Below are positions 25,472-35,363 of a DNA stretch of 64,000 nt, in pieces. This stretch comes from Oscillatoria nigro-viridis PCC 7112 (lineage in GTDB: Bacteria > Cyanobacteriota > Cyanobacteriia > Cyanobacteriales > Microcoleaceae). The notes under the pieces are model-generated. The model saw only the letters and a program-made list of their open reading frames with translations, had not been told where the DNA came from and did not search any database. Numbering within the stretch: position 1 is the stretch's first letter; every line of letters starts with the position of its first letter. Location: the NCBI RefSeq assembly GCF_000317475.1, contig NC_019729.1:6214501-6278500 (forward strand), read 5' to 3'. The position numbers and the translations under genes are program-made.

Positions 25472-26125
25472 CTAATCGCTCACTGAAAACGTGTTAATAC
25501 TTTGTTCAAACGTGGGCCTGCGCTGTTCAAATTCATCAGAACTGGTAGAGAATGCAACAATCCACATATTGCTCCCTTGCTTAATCGTGTACATTATCTG
25601 TTTGGCAGTTACACCCGAAATTGTGGCTTCTGTCACGATCTGACCTGCCTGATAGCGGTCAAGCGACACCTTCTTCTGCTCCACGACACGAAATTCGCTG
25701 GGTAATTGTTTGGTAATCATATCCAAGTATGTCTCTATTGTCACTGTAGATCCAACTGACTCTCTAGCAATAGCGACATTACTCAGAAAACCGGGTTTAC
25801 CAGCCTTCGAGTCAAAAGCCCAGATGACGAATGCGGATGGATTCTGTTTGAGATACTGAGCTATCTGCTGATAGTAGGGCCCCAAAGATTCCAGCTTTTG
25901 AACCACCACGTCCAGATTTTGGCTGAGATCTCCGCCGCTATAACTCTCCGGTAACTGCAATTGTGCACCGCGTCCCTCAAATTTTTTCCAACCTGGGATG
26001 GTGGTGGTTTGTGTGGCGACCAACGGACTTGATGCCTGTTGTTGAGAGGTTTCTGGCTGCTTGCAGCCTATGACTAGGCTTGGTAGCAACAGACAGAGTG
26101 CCAGCAAAAAGTTTTTCTTATTCAT
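25472..26125 (-). CDS. Lipoprotein with PsbP/DcrB-like fold
   Basis: About 217 residues from ATG at 26125; upstream in-frame codons lack a signal peptide. MNKKNFLLALCLLLPSLVIG followed by Cys is a lipoprotein signal with lipobox V-I-G-C. The mature part has GRGAQLQLPESYSGGDL and ends MWIVAFSTSSDEFEQRRPTF, a pattern seen in PsbP/DcrB-like proteins (a beta-rich domain predicting one membrane-attached monomer). Function unknown; it stands alone, minus strand, between exbD and hemL. Confidence 0.75.
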   Translation of the reverse strand: MNKKNFLLALCLLLPSLVIGCKQPETSQQQASSPLVATQTTTIPGWKKFEGRGAQLQLPESYSGGDLSQNLDVVVQKLESLGPYYQQIAQYLKQNPSAFVIWAFDSKAGKPGFLSNVAIARESVGSTVTIETYLDMITKQLPSEFRVVEQKKVSLDRYQAGQIVTEATISGVTAKQIMYTIKQGSNMWIVAFSTSSDEFEQRRPTFEQSINTFSVSD

Positions 26126-26353
26126 GGAATTACGGTTTATACCCCAACTTGGTATCACTCATGATTGTACGTCTGAACGCAACTTGGTACAGGCAGGTGA
26201 GCGCAAAAAAACAATACCTCAGAAACCTGGTTTATTCCTATCGTATATTTCTCGTGACTCGTCGCCAAATCTCGTAGAAATCAGGTTAGGTTTCTAGTCC
26301 CCTGCATAAGCCTCGACCGAGAGGTTTTTAACCCGGATTGGGTAGCCGTTAAA

Positions 26354-26400
26354 AATTAAAGTCCTTACTGCCAAAAAACAGCAAGGACTTTAATTATTTA
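26354..26400 (-). terminator. Terminator-like hairpin after hemL
   Basis: AATTAAAGTCCTT at 26354-26366 pairs with AAGGACTTTAATT at 26383-26395 with an A-rich loop, about 45 bp beyond the hemL stop on the minus strand. Confidence 0.7.
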
Positions 26401-26438
26401 TTCCTCAGTTTTAAAGACTACAGTCCTTAAAACTCACG

Positions 26439-27737
26439 TTAAATACTTGCCATCACTTCACGCGCGGCAGCCAAAGTTCGATCGACATCTTCCTCAGTAT
26501 GAGCCAAAGAAGTAAATCCCGCCTCAAACTGCGAAGGAGCAAGATAAATTCCGTGCTCCAACATTCCCCGGTGAAAGCGGCTGAACTTCGTCAAATCCGA
26601 CTTCTTCGCATCCTCGTAATTGTGAACCGGGCCAGCCGCAAAAAACAAGCCAAACATCCCGCTAATTTGCCCGCCCCAAACCGCGTGTCCGGCTTCCTTA
26701 GCAATTTTTAGCAATCCGTCAGACAGTTTTTTGGTAATCTTATCCAACTGTTCGTAAGTGCCGGGTTTTTGCAGCAATTCCAAAGTCTTAATCCCAGCAG
26801 TCATCGCCAAAGGATTTCCCGAAAGCGTACCCGCTTGATACATCGGCCCAGCAGGAGCCACCATCCCCATAATATCCCGCCTTCCCCCGTAAGCTCCCAC
26901 CGGCAAACCGCCACCGATAACTTTACCCAAAGTAGTCAAATCTGGGGTGACACCGAATCTTTCCTGAGCTCCGCCGTAGGCGATGCGGAAACCGGTCATT
27001 ACTTCATCAAAAACTAACAAAGCACCGTTATCTTTAGTAATTTCCCGCAAACCTTCGAGAAAACCTGCATCCGGGGTAATAAAACCGGCATTCCCCACCA
27101 CTGGTTCGAGAATTACGCCTGCTATCTCGCCGGGATTTTCGGCAAATAAAGCTTTGACTGCTTCTAAGTCATTGTAGGGAGCGTTGAGGGTGTTGGCGGT
27201 AACGGATTTCGGGACGCCCGGAGAGTCGGGAAGGCCCAGAGTTGCGACGCCGGAACCGGCTTTTACCAAGAACATATCGGCGTGCCCGTGATAGCAGCCT
27301 TCAAATTTAATCACTTTATCGCGTCCGGTGAAAGCTCGCATCAGCCGCAAAACGGCCATGCAGGCTTCGGTGCCGGAGTTGACAAATCGCACCATTTCGA
27401 TGCTGGGAACGGCATCGATGACCATTTCGGCGAGTACGTTTTCCAACAGCGATGGTGCGCCGAAACTCGTACCTTTTTCTAAAGATTCGTGCAAGGCTTT
27501 GATGACTTCCGGGTGGGCGTGGCCGCAGATGGCTGGGCCCCAAGTGCCTACATAGTCAATGTATTGGTTTTCGTCAACATCCCAAATGTAGGCTCCTTTT
27601 ACCCTGTCAAAGACGATGGGCTGTCCGCCTACGGATTTGAAGGCGCGCACGGGGGAACTGACGCCACCTGGCATCAACTTCTGGGCTGCTGCGAAAATTT
27701 CTTCTGATTTGGTCGTTTTCAAGGTTGTGGAAACCAA
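26439..27737 (-). CDS. hemL: Glutamate-1-semialdehyde 2,1-aminomutase
   Basis: Converts glutamate-1-semialdehyde to 5-aminolevulinate, a first committed step to haem and chlorophyll. The PLP enzyme body is complete: [20 protein letters not shown] near the start, [20 protein letters not shown], the PLP lysine in [16 protein letters not shown], and [13 protein letters not shown]. The start is TTG at 27737: it gives 432 residues, the usual length, the typical opening (M/L)[14 protein letters not shown], and AAGGAG six bases upstream. A longer frame reaching ATG at 27851 adds 38 residues with no family resemblance. Soluble, cytoplasmic. Confidence 0.96.
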   Translation of the reverse strand: MVSTTLKTTKSEEIFAAAQKLMPGGVSSPVRAFKSVGGQPIVFDRVKGAYIWDVDENQYIDYVGTWGPAICGHAHPEVIKALHESLEKGTSFGAPSLLENVLAEMVIDAVPSIEMVRFVNSGTEACMAVLRLMRAFTGRDKVIKFEGCYHGHADMFLVKAGSGVATLGLPDSPGVPKSVTANTLNAPYNDLEAVKALFAENPGEIAGVILEPVVGNAGFITPDAGFLEGLREITKDNGALLVFDEVMTGFRIAYGGAQERFGVTPDLTTLGKVIGGGLPVGAYGGRRDIMGMVAPAGPMYQAGTLSGNPLAMTAGIKTLELLQKPGTYEQLDKITKKLSDGLLKIAKEAGHAVWGGQISGMFGLFFAAGPVHNYEDAKKSDLTKFSRFHRGMLEHGIYLAPSQFEAGFTSLAHTEEDVDRTLAAAREVMASI

Positions 27738-27743
27738 TGTTTT

Positions 27744-27749
27744 CTCCTT
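27744..27749 (-). promoter_or_regulatory. Shine-Dalgarno deciding the TTG start of hemL
   Basis: AAGGAG on the minus strand, six bases before the TTG at 27737. It supports the non-ATG start over the upstream ATG. Confidence 0.8.
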
Positions 27750-28088
27750 AGTGAAGGTCTGTTGTTGGTAGAATAATTTTATAGCCAGTTCAACATAAAG
27801 GTTAGGTCGATTCAAGGAAACTATTCTAGTAGATTTTAGGGTACAAACCAATGAGTAGCAATACTAGCTTGGGTTTTTTAGGGTTTGTAGCACTAGCACC
27901 GTGAAGCGAAGCTATCCCGTAGGGAATCGCCCTAAAATGTAATTTTTTGTAAAATAGTTCTTGACAATTTAGCCATCACTTGCTCAATCTTCTCTCTTCC
28001 TCTGCCTCCTCTGCGTTCTCTGCGGTTAATAAAAAAACAATCTCCGACAGGAAAGCGTTAATCTATATTACCAAGTTGAAATAAAATT

Positions 28089-28739
28089 ATGTCTACTACT
28101 GATTTATCGAGTTTGAGCCGATCGATCCCAATTGAAAAGATTCGTTACGACGATCGCGGTTTAGTGCCTGCGATCGTCCAAGATTATTTGGACGGTACGG
28201 TGTTGATGATGGCATGGATGAGCCGGGAGTCGCTGCAAAAAACCCTGGAAACCGGCCAAACTTGGTTTTGGAGTCGTTCTCGTTCGGAATTGTGGCCTAA
28301 AGGCGCGACTTCGGGACACGTTCAAAATGTCAAAGGGCTGCGTTACGACTGCGATAGCGATGCTTTGTTGGTAACAGTCGAACAAGTCGGAGATATTGCT
28401 TGTCACACCGGAGAAAGAAGTTGTTTTCACCAAGTTGACGGAGAAATTGTACCGCCGCCTGGAGATATGTTATCTCAATTATTTGAGGTAATTTGCGATC
28501 GGCGCGACCATCCTAACGAAAGTTCTTATACTTGCAAGTTGTTCGAGGGCGGCGACAACAAGATTCTCAAGAAAATTGGCGAAGAGTCGGCGGAAGTTGT
28601 GATGGCTTGCAAAGATGACGACAAAGATGGAATTGCTGGGGAAGTTGCGGATTTATTTTATCACGCTTTGGTTGCTTTAGCTCACCATCAAGTTGATTTG
28701 AGAGAAGTCTATCGCAAATTGGGCGATCGGCGAAAATAA
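28089..28739 (+). CDS. hisIE: Bifunctional phosphoribosyl-AMP cyclohydrolase / phosphoribosyl-ATP pyrophosphatase
   Basis: 216 residues, histidine biosynthesis steps 2 and 3. HisI domain, about 15-115: [37 protein letters not shown], and metal-binding Cys/His in YDCDSDALL and CHTGERSCF. HisE domain, about 125-210: [26 protein letters not shown] and [15 protein letters not shown]. The fusion order I then E is the usual bacterial one. Single gene, no operon partner in view. Confidence 0.95.
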   Translation: MSTTDLSSLSRSIPIEKIRYDDRGLVPAIVQDYLDGTVLMMAWMSRESLQKTLETGQTWFWSRSRSELWPKGATSGHVQNVKGLRYDCDSDALLVTVEQVGDIACHTGERSCFHQVDGEIVPPPGDMLSQLFEVICDRRDHPNESSYTCKLFEGGDNKILKKIGEESAEVVMACKDDDKDGIAGEVADLFYHALVALAHHQVDLREVYRKLGDRRK

Positions 28740-28880
28740 TCAAAAATTGGTAATTGGTAATTGGGAATCGGGAATTCGGCGTTACCAGGCTCTTTAAATC
28801 TCTCCCATAATTATTGTGGAACAGGCATCTTGCCTGTTCTTGACTACCTGTTCTTGACTATCTTTTTGGGAGATGTCTTT

Positions 28881-28982
28881 TGTAGTAAGGACTTTAGTCC
28901 TTAGTTGCCTAAATTTATGAAAAAGGACTGAAGTCCTTACTACAAACAGATGAAGGACTGAAGTCCTTACTACAAACAGATA
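28881..28982. repeat. Inverted and direct repeats between hisIE and the porin gene
   Basis: TGTAGTAAGGACTTTAGTCC (28881 on) is the near-complement of GGACTGAAGTCCTTACTACA, which occurs twice as a 30-bp direct repeat (28923-28982). The fold may act as terminator for the flanking convergent genes. Confidence 0.7.
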
Positions 28983-29000
28983 ATAGTATCGTGACTTTCC

Positions 29001-31121
29001 TTAGAAAGTAAAAGTTGTCCGCAGGACTCCCACCCCTACTGTGTCATTATCCTTAGTTCCTTCAGGATTGAACAGCACAAAAGCTCCGGGTGTAATGCTG
29101 ATATTATCGTTGACTTTGAAACGGTAATAAGCTTCTAAATGGTAAGGAGTTGCTTTGTTTTGCTGAAAGCGAGCACCGCCACTTACTGAATCGCGATCGA
29201 GTGGCTGTCCAAACAGAATACCTGCATTATTGCCCTGGGCGAACAAATCTCGGAAATGCAAACCTACCATCCAACTGTTGAAAGTTGTAGAAGCATTGCT
29301 TCTTTCAGCATCAGCAATTATCCAACCTCCATAGGTAGAAACAGCTAATTTCGGAGAAAGCCGCCAAGTTGCAGTACCGCCAAACGAATTTATCCTCACG
29401 CCACCGCTAACAGGTTCTCTATCTCTTCCCAAAATAGAACCCAAATCGGCATCACTTAATCCTGTAGCCAGAATATTCAATTTGTGACGACTGTGAGCGT
29501 AATTTAAACCTATGTCGATACTGCTGGTAGGTTTAATAGTTAACTGCGCTGCCGCCACGGTACTACCATCAAATGCACCCGCTCCTAAAGGCGTAGCAGG
29601 AAAGCCTAAATCGTTTGGCAAAGCAGCATTTACACTGCCGTACAAAGCTGTCAGATTGACCTTTTTGGAAATGTTCCAAATAAACCCGCCTGCCGATGCC
29701 AAACCGCTGCCAGAAGTGCCACCGGATACGCGAACTACAGGGTTGTAAGCTGCAAATCTAGAGACGGCTTCTTGCCCTTCTCCAGCAAAGGGAGTAATTG
29801 CTTGAAAAGCGTCGGAAGTTTCGGCTTTCGGACCGGCAAATAAAGTGATGCTGTTAGAAACGGGAAAGACGTAAAGCAGCTTGTAAAGTTCAACAGCATT
29901 CGCATCAATGCTAGATAGAGTCTGAGGATTAATTCCGGGAAATTGCGGTTCAAAACTCAGTTTTGCTTGACTGTCGGACAAACCGCTAAATGCCCCTGTT
30001 GACAAACCTAAATTAGGCCCGAAGCTGCGAATGTTGTAAGCTTGCAAGCCAGTTATCAGCGTATCTTTGCCTGTAAAACTGGTCAGCAGATTCAAGCGCA
30101 GTCGGTAGTTTAAGGCTGTTTCAGTCTCCCGGCGATTGTTTTTGGTAGTGTCGGCAACGCTAAAAATTGCTTCGCCGCTGAGTTTAGTTGTTGTCGAAAA
30201 TTGATTGGCTTCTAGTTCGGAAGTACGAGCTTCTAAAGCATCGACTCGACCCCGCACAGTGGCTAATTCTGCTGCAAATTCTTCTTGCAATCTTTGCAAT
30301 GCGGCTAAGTCTTCCTTGGTTGCTAAGTTGGTTGTACCTGATTTAATTAGCTCAGTAACTTTATCCAAGCAAGCGTTTAAACCGGCGGCAAATTCGTAGC
30401 GAGTCATGGCCCGATTGCCTCGGAATGTGCCGTCTGGATATCCTGCTATGCAGCCGTATCTTTCTACTAGAGATTGCAGGGCTTGAAATGCCCAGTCCGT
30501 CGGGCGCACGTCGGAGAGTTGAGATACAGATGTTACTTGTTGTAGTTCGCTGGATTCAGAAGTTTGGCTGTTGGTTGCTGCGGGTTCTAAGGAAGCGCTG
30601 TTTTCGATTTCAGCTAACTTTTCAGAAGTAGAAGTTTCTGTTTGGGCAATTACTGGTGCAGGGTTAGGGGCGGGAATGACAGATGTTTTTTCTGTGACTT
30701 CTGCTGGTGTCTGCGAGTTTTGGGTAGGGGCAACAGATACTTGTTCTGTGACGGCTGGGGCTGGGTTTGCTGGTTTTTCGGCTAAGTTTAATGAGTTTTC
30801 CCCGGGATTTTCTGCGGTTAATGCTGCTGTTTCGGGCAGATTCAGGTTGGCAGTTTCTTGGGGGAGATTGGCGAGTTGATTGGTTGTTGAGACGGTGTTG
30901 TCAACTTGCAGCCCCTCAACAAATTTTAACTCGGATGTTTCAGGGGCTTTGACGTGATTTTCAACAGTTGTATTCAGGCTAATTTTAGCCTCTGACTCTT
31001 TTAACTCTTCACTACCTAATATTTTTTTTTCGGCGGGAGGCATCGCTGCCAATGGTAAAGAACCGGCAAGTATGTACACTAAACCTACTGCGCCAGCACT
31101 AAATAGTAGATGTGCTTTCAC
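29001..31121 (-). CDS. SLH-domain OprB-type iron-uptake porin
   Basis: 706 residues. Signal peptide residues 1-26 (GAVGLVYILAGSLPLAA). A long Thr/Pro/Glu-rich spacer (30-195) is followed by an SLH domain (about 200-260: LSDVRPTDWAFQALQSLVER and GCIAGYPDGTFRGNRAMTRY), a coiled coil (about 265-310: LAALQRLQEEFAAELATVRG), and an OprB-type barrel ending FTF. The SLH/coiled-coil part tethers such porins to peptidoglycan. The family is the major cyanobacterial outer-membrane porin, often called iron-uptake porin. The start is GTG with GAGGAG seven bases upstream. Its closeness to the iron island may be coincidental. Confidence 0.92.
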   Translation of the reverse strand: MKAHLLFSAGAVGLVYILAGSLPLAAMPPAEKKILGSEELKESEAKISLNTTVENHVKAPETSELKFVEGLQVDNTVSTTNQLANLPQETANLNLPETAALTAENPGENSLNLAEKPANPAPAVTEQVSVAPTQNSQTPAEVTEKTSVIPAPNPAPVIAQTETSTSEKLAEIENSASLEPAATNSQTSESSELQQVTSVSQLSDVRPTDWAFQALQSLVERYGCIAGYPDGTFRGNRAMTRYEFAAGLNACLDKVTELIKSGTTNLATKEDLAALQRLQEEFAAELATVRGRVDALEARTSELEANQFSTTTKLSGEAIFSVADTTKNNRRETETALNYRLRLNLLTSFTGKDTLITGLQAYNIRSFGPNLGLSTGAFSGLSDSQAKLSFEPQFPGINPQTLSSIDANAVELYKLLYVFPVSNSITLFAGPKAETSDAFQAITPFAGEGQEAVSRFAAYNPVVRVSGGTSGSGLASAGGFIWNISKKVNLTALYGSVNAALPNDLGFPATPLGAGAFDGSTVAAAQLTIKPTSSIDIGLNYAHSRHKLNILATGLSDADLGSILGRDREPVSGGVRINSFGGTATWRLSPKLAVSTYGGWIIADAERSNASTTFNSWMVGLHFRDLFAQGNNAGILFGQPLDRDSVSGGARFQQNKATPYHLEAYYRFKVNDNISITPGAFVLFNPEGTKDNDTVGVGVLRTTFTF

Positions 31122-31348
31122 TAGAACTCCTCACAAATTTGATAGTAAAATTGCTATTAGCTTCTAGGAATTGTAAAGCTATTTGGTATCGCCAACCACA
31201 AAGTTTTGAGTTAATATTTTTTATGGGTCTAATAAAATAAGTAAAACAACCGCCTGCTATCAGAGCTTAAGACTGCTAGGCATTTTTTGCGAGTTATTTA
31301 TTTATGTATCGGGAGAGTTATAATATCACAAAAGTTGTATTTTAGCAA

Positions 31349-32599
31349 CTATTTTTTTAACATTCGATCGAGCTTTTGCAAAATAACCACAGCCGCAATC
31401 ACACTCAGAGCCAAACCCAACCAAAAATTATCCGCCGCCCATTTACCTCTATCCAAAGCCCAACCGCCTAGCGGCGGCCCGATTAAATAGCCGATCGCCC
31501 AACACTGAGAACTAACGGCCAAATACACGCCCCGCAAAGACTCCGGCGCTAAATCCACCACCAAAGCAGAAGCAAAAGGCGTATAAGCAACAGTCGCCAC
31601 CGACAAAAAGCTCAAGCCTAAAACAGCTAAAAATAGATTGCCAGTGGCAGCCATTCCCGTCAAGCCGATCGCGATAAATCCCATTCCCCACAGCAGCGCC
31701 GAAATCATCAAAGCTTTCGAGTGGGAAAACGGCCTCAAAGCTTTAACCACCGGCAGTTGCAAAGCCACAGTTAAAAACGTGCTAAAAGCAAACAAAACCG
31801 TAATTGTACCTGTTGAAAAGCCTTTTCCCGCCCCCACCGCGACAAACTTGCTAAAGTACAGCGGCATTGTGGTTTGGATTTGGGAAATATATAATGTGAA
31901 CAGGGTATTTACTAAAGCATAAACTAGAAGACTTCGATCGCTCAGCGCCACCATCCAACCATTTTCCCGATTTTTTTGACCTCTATCCGCTGAATTAACA
32001 GGTTTGTAGGTTTCGGCGATCGCGATCGCCACCACCGCAAACAGCACTAAAAACGAGATACCATCAATAATAAAGAGCGATCGATAATTCCCCGTTACAG
32101 CAATCAACAAACCGCCCAAAATAATCCCAACTTGCAAACCCAAATTATCAGCAAGCCGCGTCAAAGCAAAAGCCTCCTGTCGCTGTTCGCCCTCAGTTAA
32201 ATCCGCCACCATCGTCTCGGTTGGAGGCCAATACAAACCCACACCCAAACCCATCAGTAAATTGCCCGCAATTAAGCCAGCGAAATCATTAGTCGCCGCC
32301 AGTACAAAAGAAGCCGCCGCCGCTATTATTGTCGCCAGCAGTAAAGTTCGGCGCCTGCCCCAAAATTTGGAATCGCAAAAAGAACCGCCCAAAATTCTGC
32401 CGAATATTCCCGAAACTGAACCGCTACCCAAACCAATCCCAACAGCAGTAGCAGATAAACCGACGCCATCGACAAAAAATATCGGCGCGTAAAATAAAGT
32501 AAAACCAGTGCCGCTTTGGGAGAGGAATCTGCCGGCGGCAAGAATCCAGACTTGAGGGGGGAGACGGGGCAACCAAGAGGATAATGAAAATTTAGGCAT
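31349..32599 (-). CDS. MFS transporter (MFS_1 type)
   Basis: 416 residues, about 12 helices. Loop 2-3 has GRILGGSFCDSKFWGRRRTL (G-x-x-x-D-x-x-G-R-R form), and later GNLLMGLGVGLYWPPTETMV and WAIGYLIGPPLGGWALDRGK. It resembles uncharacterised cyanobacterial drug or metabolite carriers and is not of the EntS type like the one at 16748. Transcribed toward the porin but 227 bp away, so probably separate. Substrate unknown. Confidence 0.85.
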   Translation of the reverse strand: MPKFSLSSWLPRLPPQVWILAAGRFLSQSGTGFTLFYAPIFFVDGVGLSATAVGIGLGSGSVSGIFGRILGGSFCDSKFWGRRRTLLLATIIAAAASFVLAATNDFAGLIAGNLLMGLGVGLYWPPTETMVADLTEGEQRQEAFALTRLADNLGLQVGIILGGLLIAVTGNYRSLFIIDGISFLVLFAVVAIAIAETYKPVNSADRGQKNRENGWMVALSDRSLLVYALVNTLFTLYISQIQTTMPLYFSKFVAVGAGKGFSTGTITVLFAFSTFLTVALQLPVVKALRPFSHSKALMISALLWGMGFIAIGLTGMAATGNLFLAVLGLSFLSVATVAYTPFASALVVDLAPESLRGVYLAVSSQCWAIGYLIGPPLGGWALDRGKWAADNFWLGLALSVIAAVVILQKLDRMLKK

Positions 32600-32633
32600 A
32601 TATACAGCCTTTCTCAGAAAGATGATGTACTAT

Positions 32634-32935
32634 CGGGCATAGGGCATAGGGCATAGGACACAGGACATAGGGCATAAGGCATACCTCGCTTTTTTGAGAA
32701 CCGCTGTAGTTAAATTAAAAGTTATTTCTGGACGCAGAAACCTAGTTTTTTATAAAAAATACTTTACTGTGTTTAATCAGGCTCATTCGATTTTTGACTT
32801 TTGATTTTCGATTTTGGAGGCGACCCCACGGATAAATTCGGGGGATGCAAGGATTTTAGATTTGAGATGCTTTCGATTGATTCCACGGATCGATCGCGTG
32901 GCGGGTACCACCTTTGAAATTCTCGGTCAAAAACA
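32634..32935. repeat. GGGCATA low-complexity tract plus a copy of the dispersed repeat
   Basis: 32634-32683 is a run of GGGCATA/GGACATA heptamers. 32815-32935 is a copy of the family seen at 2474 (CCCCACGGATAAATTCGGGG ... GGGTACCACCTTTGAAATTC). The gap 32600-33168 shows no gene. Confidence 0.7.
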
Positions 32936-33168
32936 GATATCTTTGGTAGCAGTGCATAAGTCCTGTGAGTAATTATTAATTTATTCCGTACTTTTTTCGG
33001 ATTAGTATTTACTTAACCGAGGTGAGGAAAAACATCAGTGAGCTTAACAATTCTTCAGCGTCTGTTACACAAAAGTTACCATTAATTTAAAAATACTTAA
33101 CAGAATTTTAGAAAAAAGTTAGTTAAACTCTAGAAAAGGCAGAAGAAAATTTTAGAGGGTCTAATTAT

Positions 33169-33675
33169 ATGACAGCTATTACAACATCAAGAGTGGAATC
33201 AATCAAACCGCGCTGGCAAGCAATTGTCATGGTGGCCCTAATTTTCTGGATCAGCGTTAGCCTGATATTGGATCTAGTCATTATGCCCAGTCTTTACGTA
33301 TCTGGGATGACGACATCACCCGAGTTTGCAACGGCCGGAAATTTAATGTTCTGGGGATTCAACCGCGTTGAGTTAATCTGTTCGGGCGTGGTGGCAACGG
33401 GTTTGATGGTTTTGAGCAATTTAGTCGGCGACTTCGGCAAGCGCAGCCGCACAGCAATCTTATTATCATTGGTACTTCTGGCGATCGCCCTGATGGACAC
33501 CTACGCCCTGACACCCCAAATGAGCGCCTTGGGAATGCAGCTAAATCTGTTCGATTCCGCAGCAGAAGTGCCCGCCGGCATGAATCTACTGCACCAAGGC
33601 TATTTTGGATTGGAAGCGCTGAAGTTGGCTGTCGCCGGTACGCTGCTGGGCTGGTGCTACCAAAACCAAGTTTAA
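33169..33675 (+). CDS. Conserved small integral membrane protein, unknown function
   Basis: 168 residues with four predicted helices: about 17-38 (AIVMVALIFWISVSLILDLV), 62-85 (around VELICSGVVATGLMVLSNLV), 93-110 (TAILLSLVLLAIALMDTYAL) and 142-163 (LEALKLAVAGTLLGWCY). It resembles membrane proteins common in cyanobacterial genomes, but I know no function. ATG at 33169; a strong rho-independent terminator follows at 33724. Confidence 0.75.
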   Translation: MTAITTSRVESIKPRWQAIVMVALIFWISVSLILDLVIMPSLYVSGMTTSPEFATAGNLMFWGFNRVELICSGVVATGLMVLSNLVGDFGKRSRTAILLSLVLLAIALMDTYALTPQMSALGMQLNLFDSAAEVPAGMNLLHQGYFGLEALKLAVAGTLLGWCYQNQV

Positions 33676-33723
33676 TCGACACAATGCTCAGATGTTGAGT
33701 GGAGAAAAACAACTCAACCAGCC

Positions 33724-33762
33724 GCGGGGGGCGTGAATTCACGCCCCCCGCTAATTTTTTTT
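33724..33762 (+). terminator. Rho-independent terminator
   Basis: A perfect 14-bp GC-rich stem: GCGGGGGGCGTGAA at 33724-33737 and TTCACGCCCCCCGC at 33738-33751, followed by CTAATTTTTTTT. It ends the membrane-protein gene at 33675. Confidence 0.9.
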
Positions 33763-33768
33763 AAAATT

Positions 33769-34201
33769 TTAAGGCGATCGTCAACTAGGCTGGAAATGCA
33801 CCTGCGTTGCATCTGCGGTTTCCCTATCAATCAAACATTTATCCAATAAAATCAAATCAGTTATCATCGATCAAATTCATCTGCGTTAATCTGTGTTTAT
33901 CTGCCCTCATCAGCGGTAAAAAAAAGAGAATGTACTAACCGCCCCGGACAATGGATTGACGCCCATTTACGCAGATAAAGAGCGGAGATATCTGAATAAT
34001 TCCGATGCTAACAGATTTGATATAACTATACTGTCAAGTTTCCTGACCAGCCCAAAAACGGATACTTGCGAACGACTCCTGTTGCGGAGAGATCAAAATT
34101 TTAGACTCTTGTTCAAACTCCCAGATTCATCTGTGGAGTCAATCTAAAATCTAAAATCTAAAATCTAAAATCTAAAATCTAAACTCGACTGACGGCACGC
34201 C
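33769..34201. other. Intergenic, STRR tract at its end
   Basis: No gene seen. Degenerate TCTGCGT/TCTGCGGTT words occur at 33800-33920, then a pure heptamer tract (AAATCTA)n at 34141-34185, 16 bp from the stop of the UPF0016 gene. Confidence 0.6.
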
Positions 34202-34495
34202 CTACTCGGATGCTTCCGGTAAATCTGCTTTTGGCCACAGCAAGCGCAAACCCATCACCGCAAATCCGATCGCCGCGAGTCCCTTTACCAGCCTCTCCGG
34301 CAACACCTCTGCCGTGCCCAAGCCGATCGCCACGCCGATTAAACTCGCCAGCAGCAGCGCCGACGCCGTACCGAAAAATACAGCCCGGGGCGAGTTACAA
34401 CTACTGCCCAGGGCGATCGCAGCTAATTGACTTTTGTCTCCCAATTCTGACAAAAACACTGTAATAAAACTGATTCCCAAAAGTTGCCAGTCCAT
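34202..34495 (-). CDS. UPF0016/GDT1-family half transporter (manganese export), C-terminal-type half
   Basis: 97 residues, three helices, with the family motif E-x-G-D-K-(S/T)-Q as SELGDKSQLAAIALG near residue 16. GDT1/TMEM165 proteins move Mn2+ (and Ca2+) out of the cytosol; in cyanobacteria this keeps Mn out of the cytoplasm. The usual protein carries two such three-helix halves. Here each half is its own gene: this one and the next (34556), 60 bp apart in the same direction. A heteromer of the two is the natural reading; paired single-domain Mn exporters of this kind have been described in other cyanobacteria. Confidence 0.88.
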   Translation of the reverse strand: MDWQLLGISFITVFLSELGDKSQLAAIALGSSCNSPRAVFFGTASALLLASLIGVAIGLGTAEVLPERLVKGLAAIGFAVMGLRLLWPKADLPEASE

Positions 34496-34555
34496 GTTTT
34501 TTTAGTTCTTAGTTAGCTATTGTAGAAATCTAGGACTCACCGACAAGGCAGACAA

Positions 34556-35029
34556 TTAACCCAGCACTTCCCACAGCAGAACCGCCGAAATCGCCAGTAA
34601 AATCACTCCGGCTGCTCTCTCCAAAGTTCTCGGAGCAATCCGACTAGCCAGCCACCTTCCCAGCAACACCCCCAGCAAACTGGTGGCTATCAAAGCCGAA
34701 CCCGCACCCGCAAAAACCATCCAAGGATTTCGAGATTCAGCCGTCATCAGCAAAATCGCGAGCTGAGTTTTGTCTCCAATTTCAGCTAAAAAAATAGTTG
34801 CAAAAGTCGAAGCAAAAATTGCCCAGTGCTTTGGCTTCAGTTTCTTTTGTTCCTGACAAATATCGGGATTTACAGTCACTGAGAGTTCAGCGGGCTCCGG
34901 GGTTGAATCAGCACAAATCTCAGTAACCTCTTTTATTTGTAGTGGTACCTCTTGTGGCAAATCATAATTGAGGTTTACTGAGTCAGAAGCAGACAAGCTT
35001 GGCGGAACAGAATCAAGTTTCACGGGCAA
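34556..35029 (-). CDS. UPF0016/GDT1-family half transporter (manganese export), N-terminal-type half
   Basis: 157 residues. A hydrophilic acidic N-terminal tail of about 65 residues precedes three helices with motif AEIGDKTQLAILLM. Upstream partner of the gene at 34202. The tail has no recognised domain and is longer than usual for a half-size member; the true start might be internal, but no ATG lies between the first one and the membrane part. Confidence 0.88.
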   Translation of the reverse strand: MPVKLDSVPPSLSASDSVNLNYDLPQEVPLQIKEVTEICADSTPEPAELSVTVNPDICQEQKKLKPKHWAIFASTFATIFLAEIGDKTQLAILLMTAESRNPWMVFAGAGSALIATSLLGVLLGRWLASRIAPRTLERAAGVILLAISAVLLWEVLG

Positions 35030-35113
35030 TGAGTGCTAAACGCTATTTATTTTTGAATTGTACTTTTGATTCTAACTTTCTCTGTGCCTGCTTTTACCAA
35101 ACCAGGGTCAATC

Positions 35114-35346
35114 GATTTTAGATTTTAGATTTTAGATTTTAGATTTTAGAATTGAAGCATTGAAGGATTGACCCCACGGATAAATTCGGGGGCTTGTATC
35201 CTGGATGCTTGATTGTCATCTTTTTCCCCCGATATTTCAGCAACTGGTTCCTGGAACCACTCACCGCCCCCAAAAAGGCCTACAAGCCCCCTGACTTATC
35301 TGTCGAGTCCATCTAAAATCTCAAATCTCAAATCTCAAATCTAAAA
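35114..35346. repeat. STRR heptamers and dispersed-repeat copy with inverted ends
   Basis: 35114-35151 is (GATTTTA)n. It is followed by CCCCACGGATAAATTCGGGG, and in reverse AAGCCCCCTGACTTATCTGT with (CTCAAAT)n at 35311-35346, so the segment is roughly an inverted repeat of the family seen at 2474. Confidence 0.7.
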
Positions 35347-35363
35347 TTGACTGACTGACTTGT

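Noticed and set aside
26769-27707. Several short plus-strand frames opposite hemL
   Set aside because: Shadows of a strongly conserved gene on the other strand.
28923-28982. Two 30-bp direct repeats resembling a CRISPR start
   Set aside because: No unique spacers of 30-40 bp, no further units and no cas genes; the unit is an inverted-repeat spacer element.
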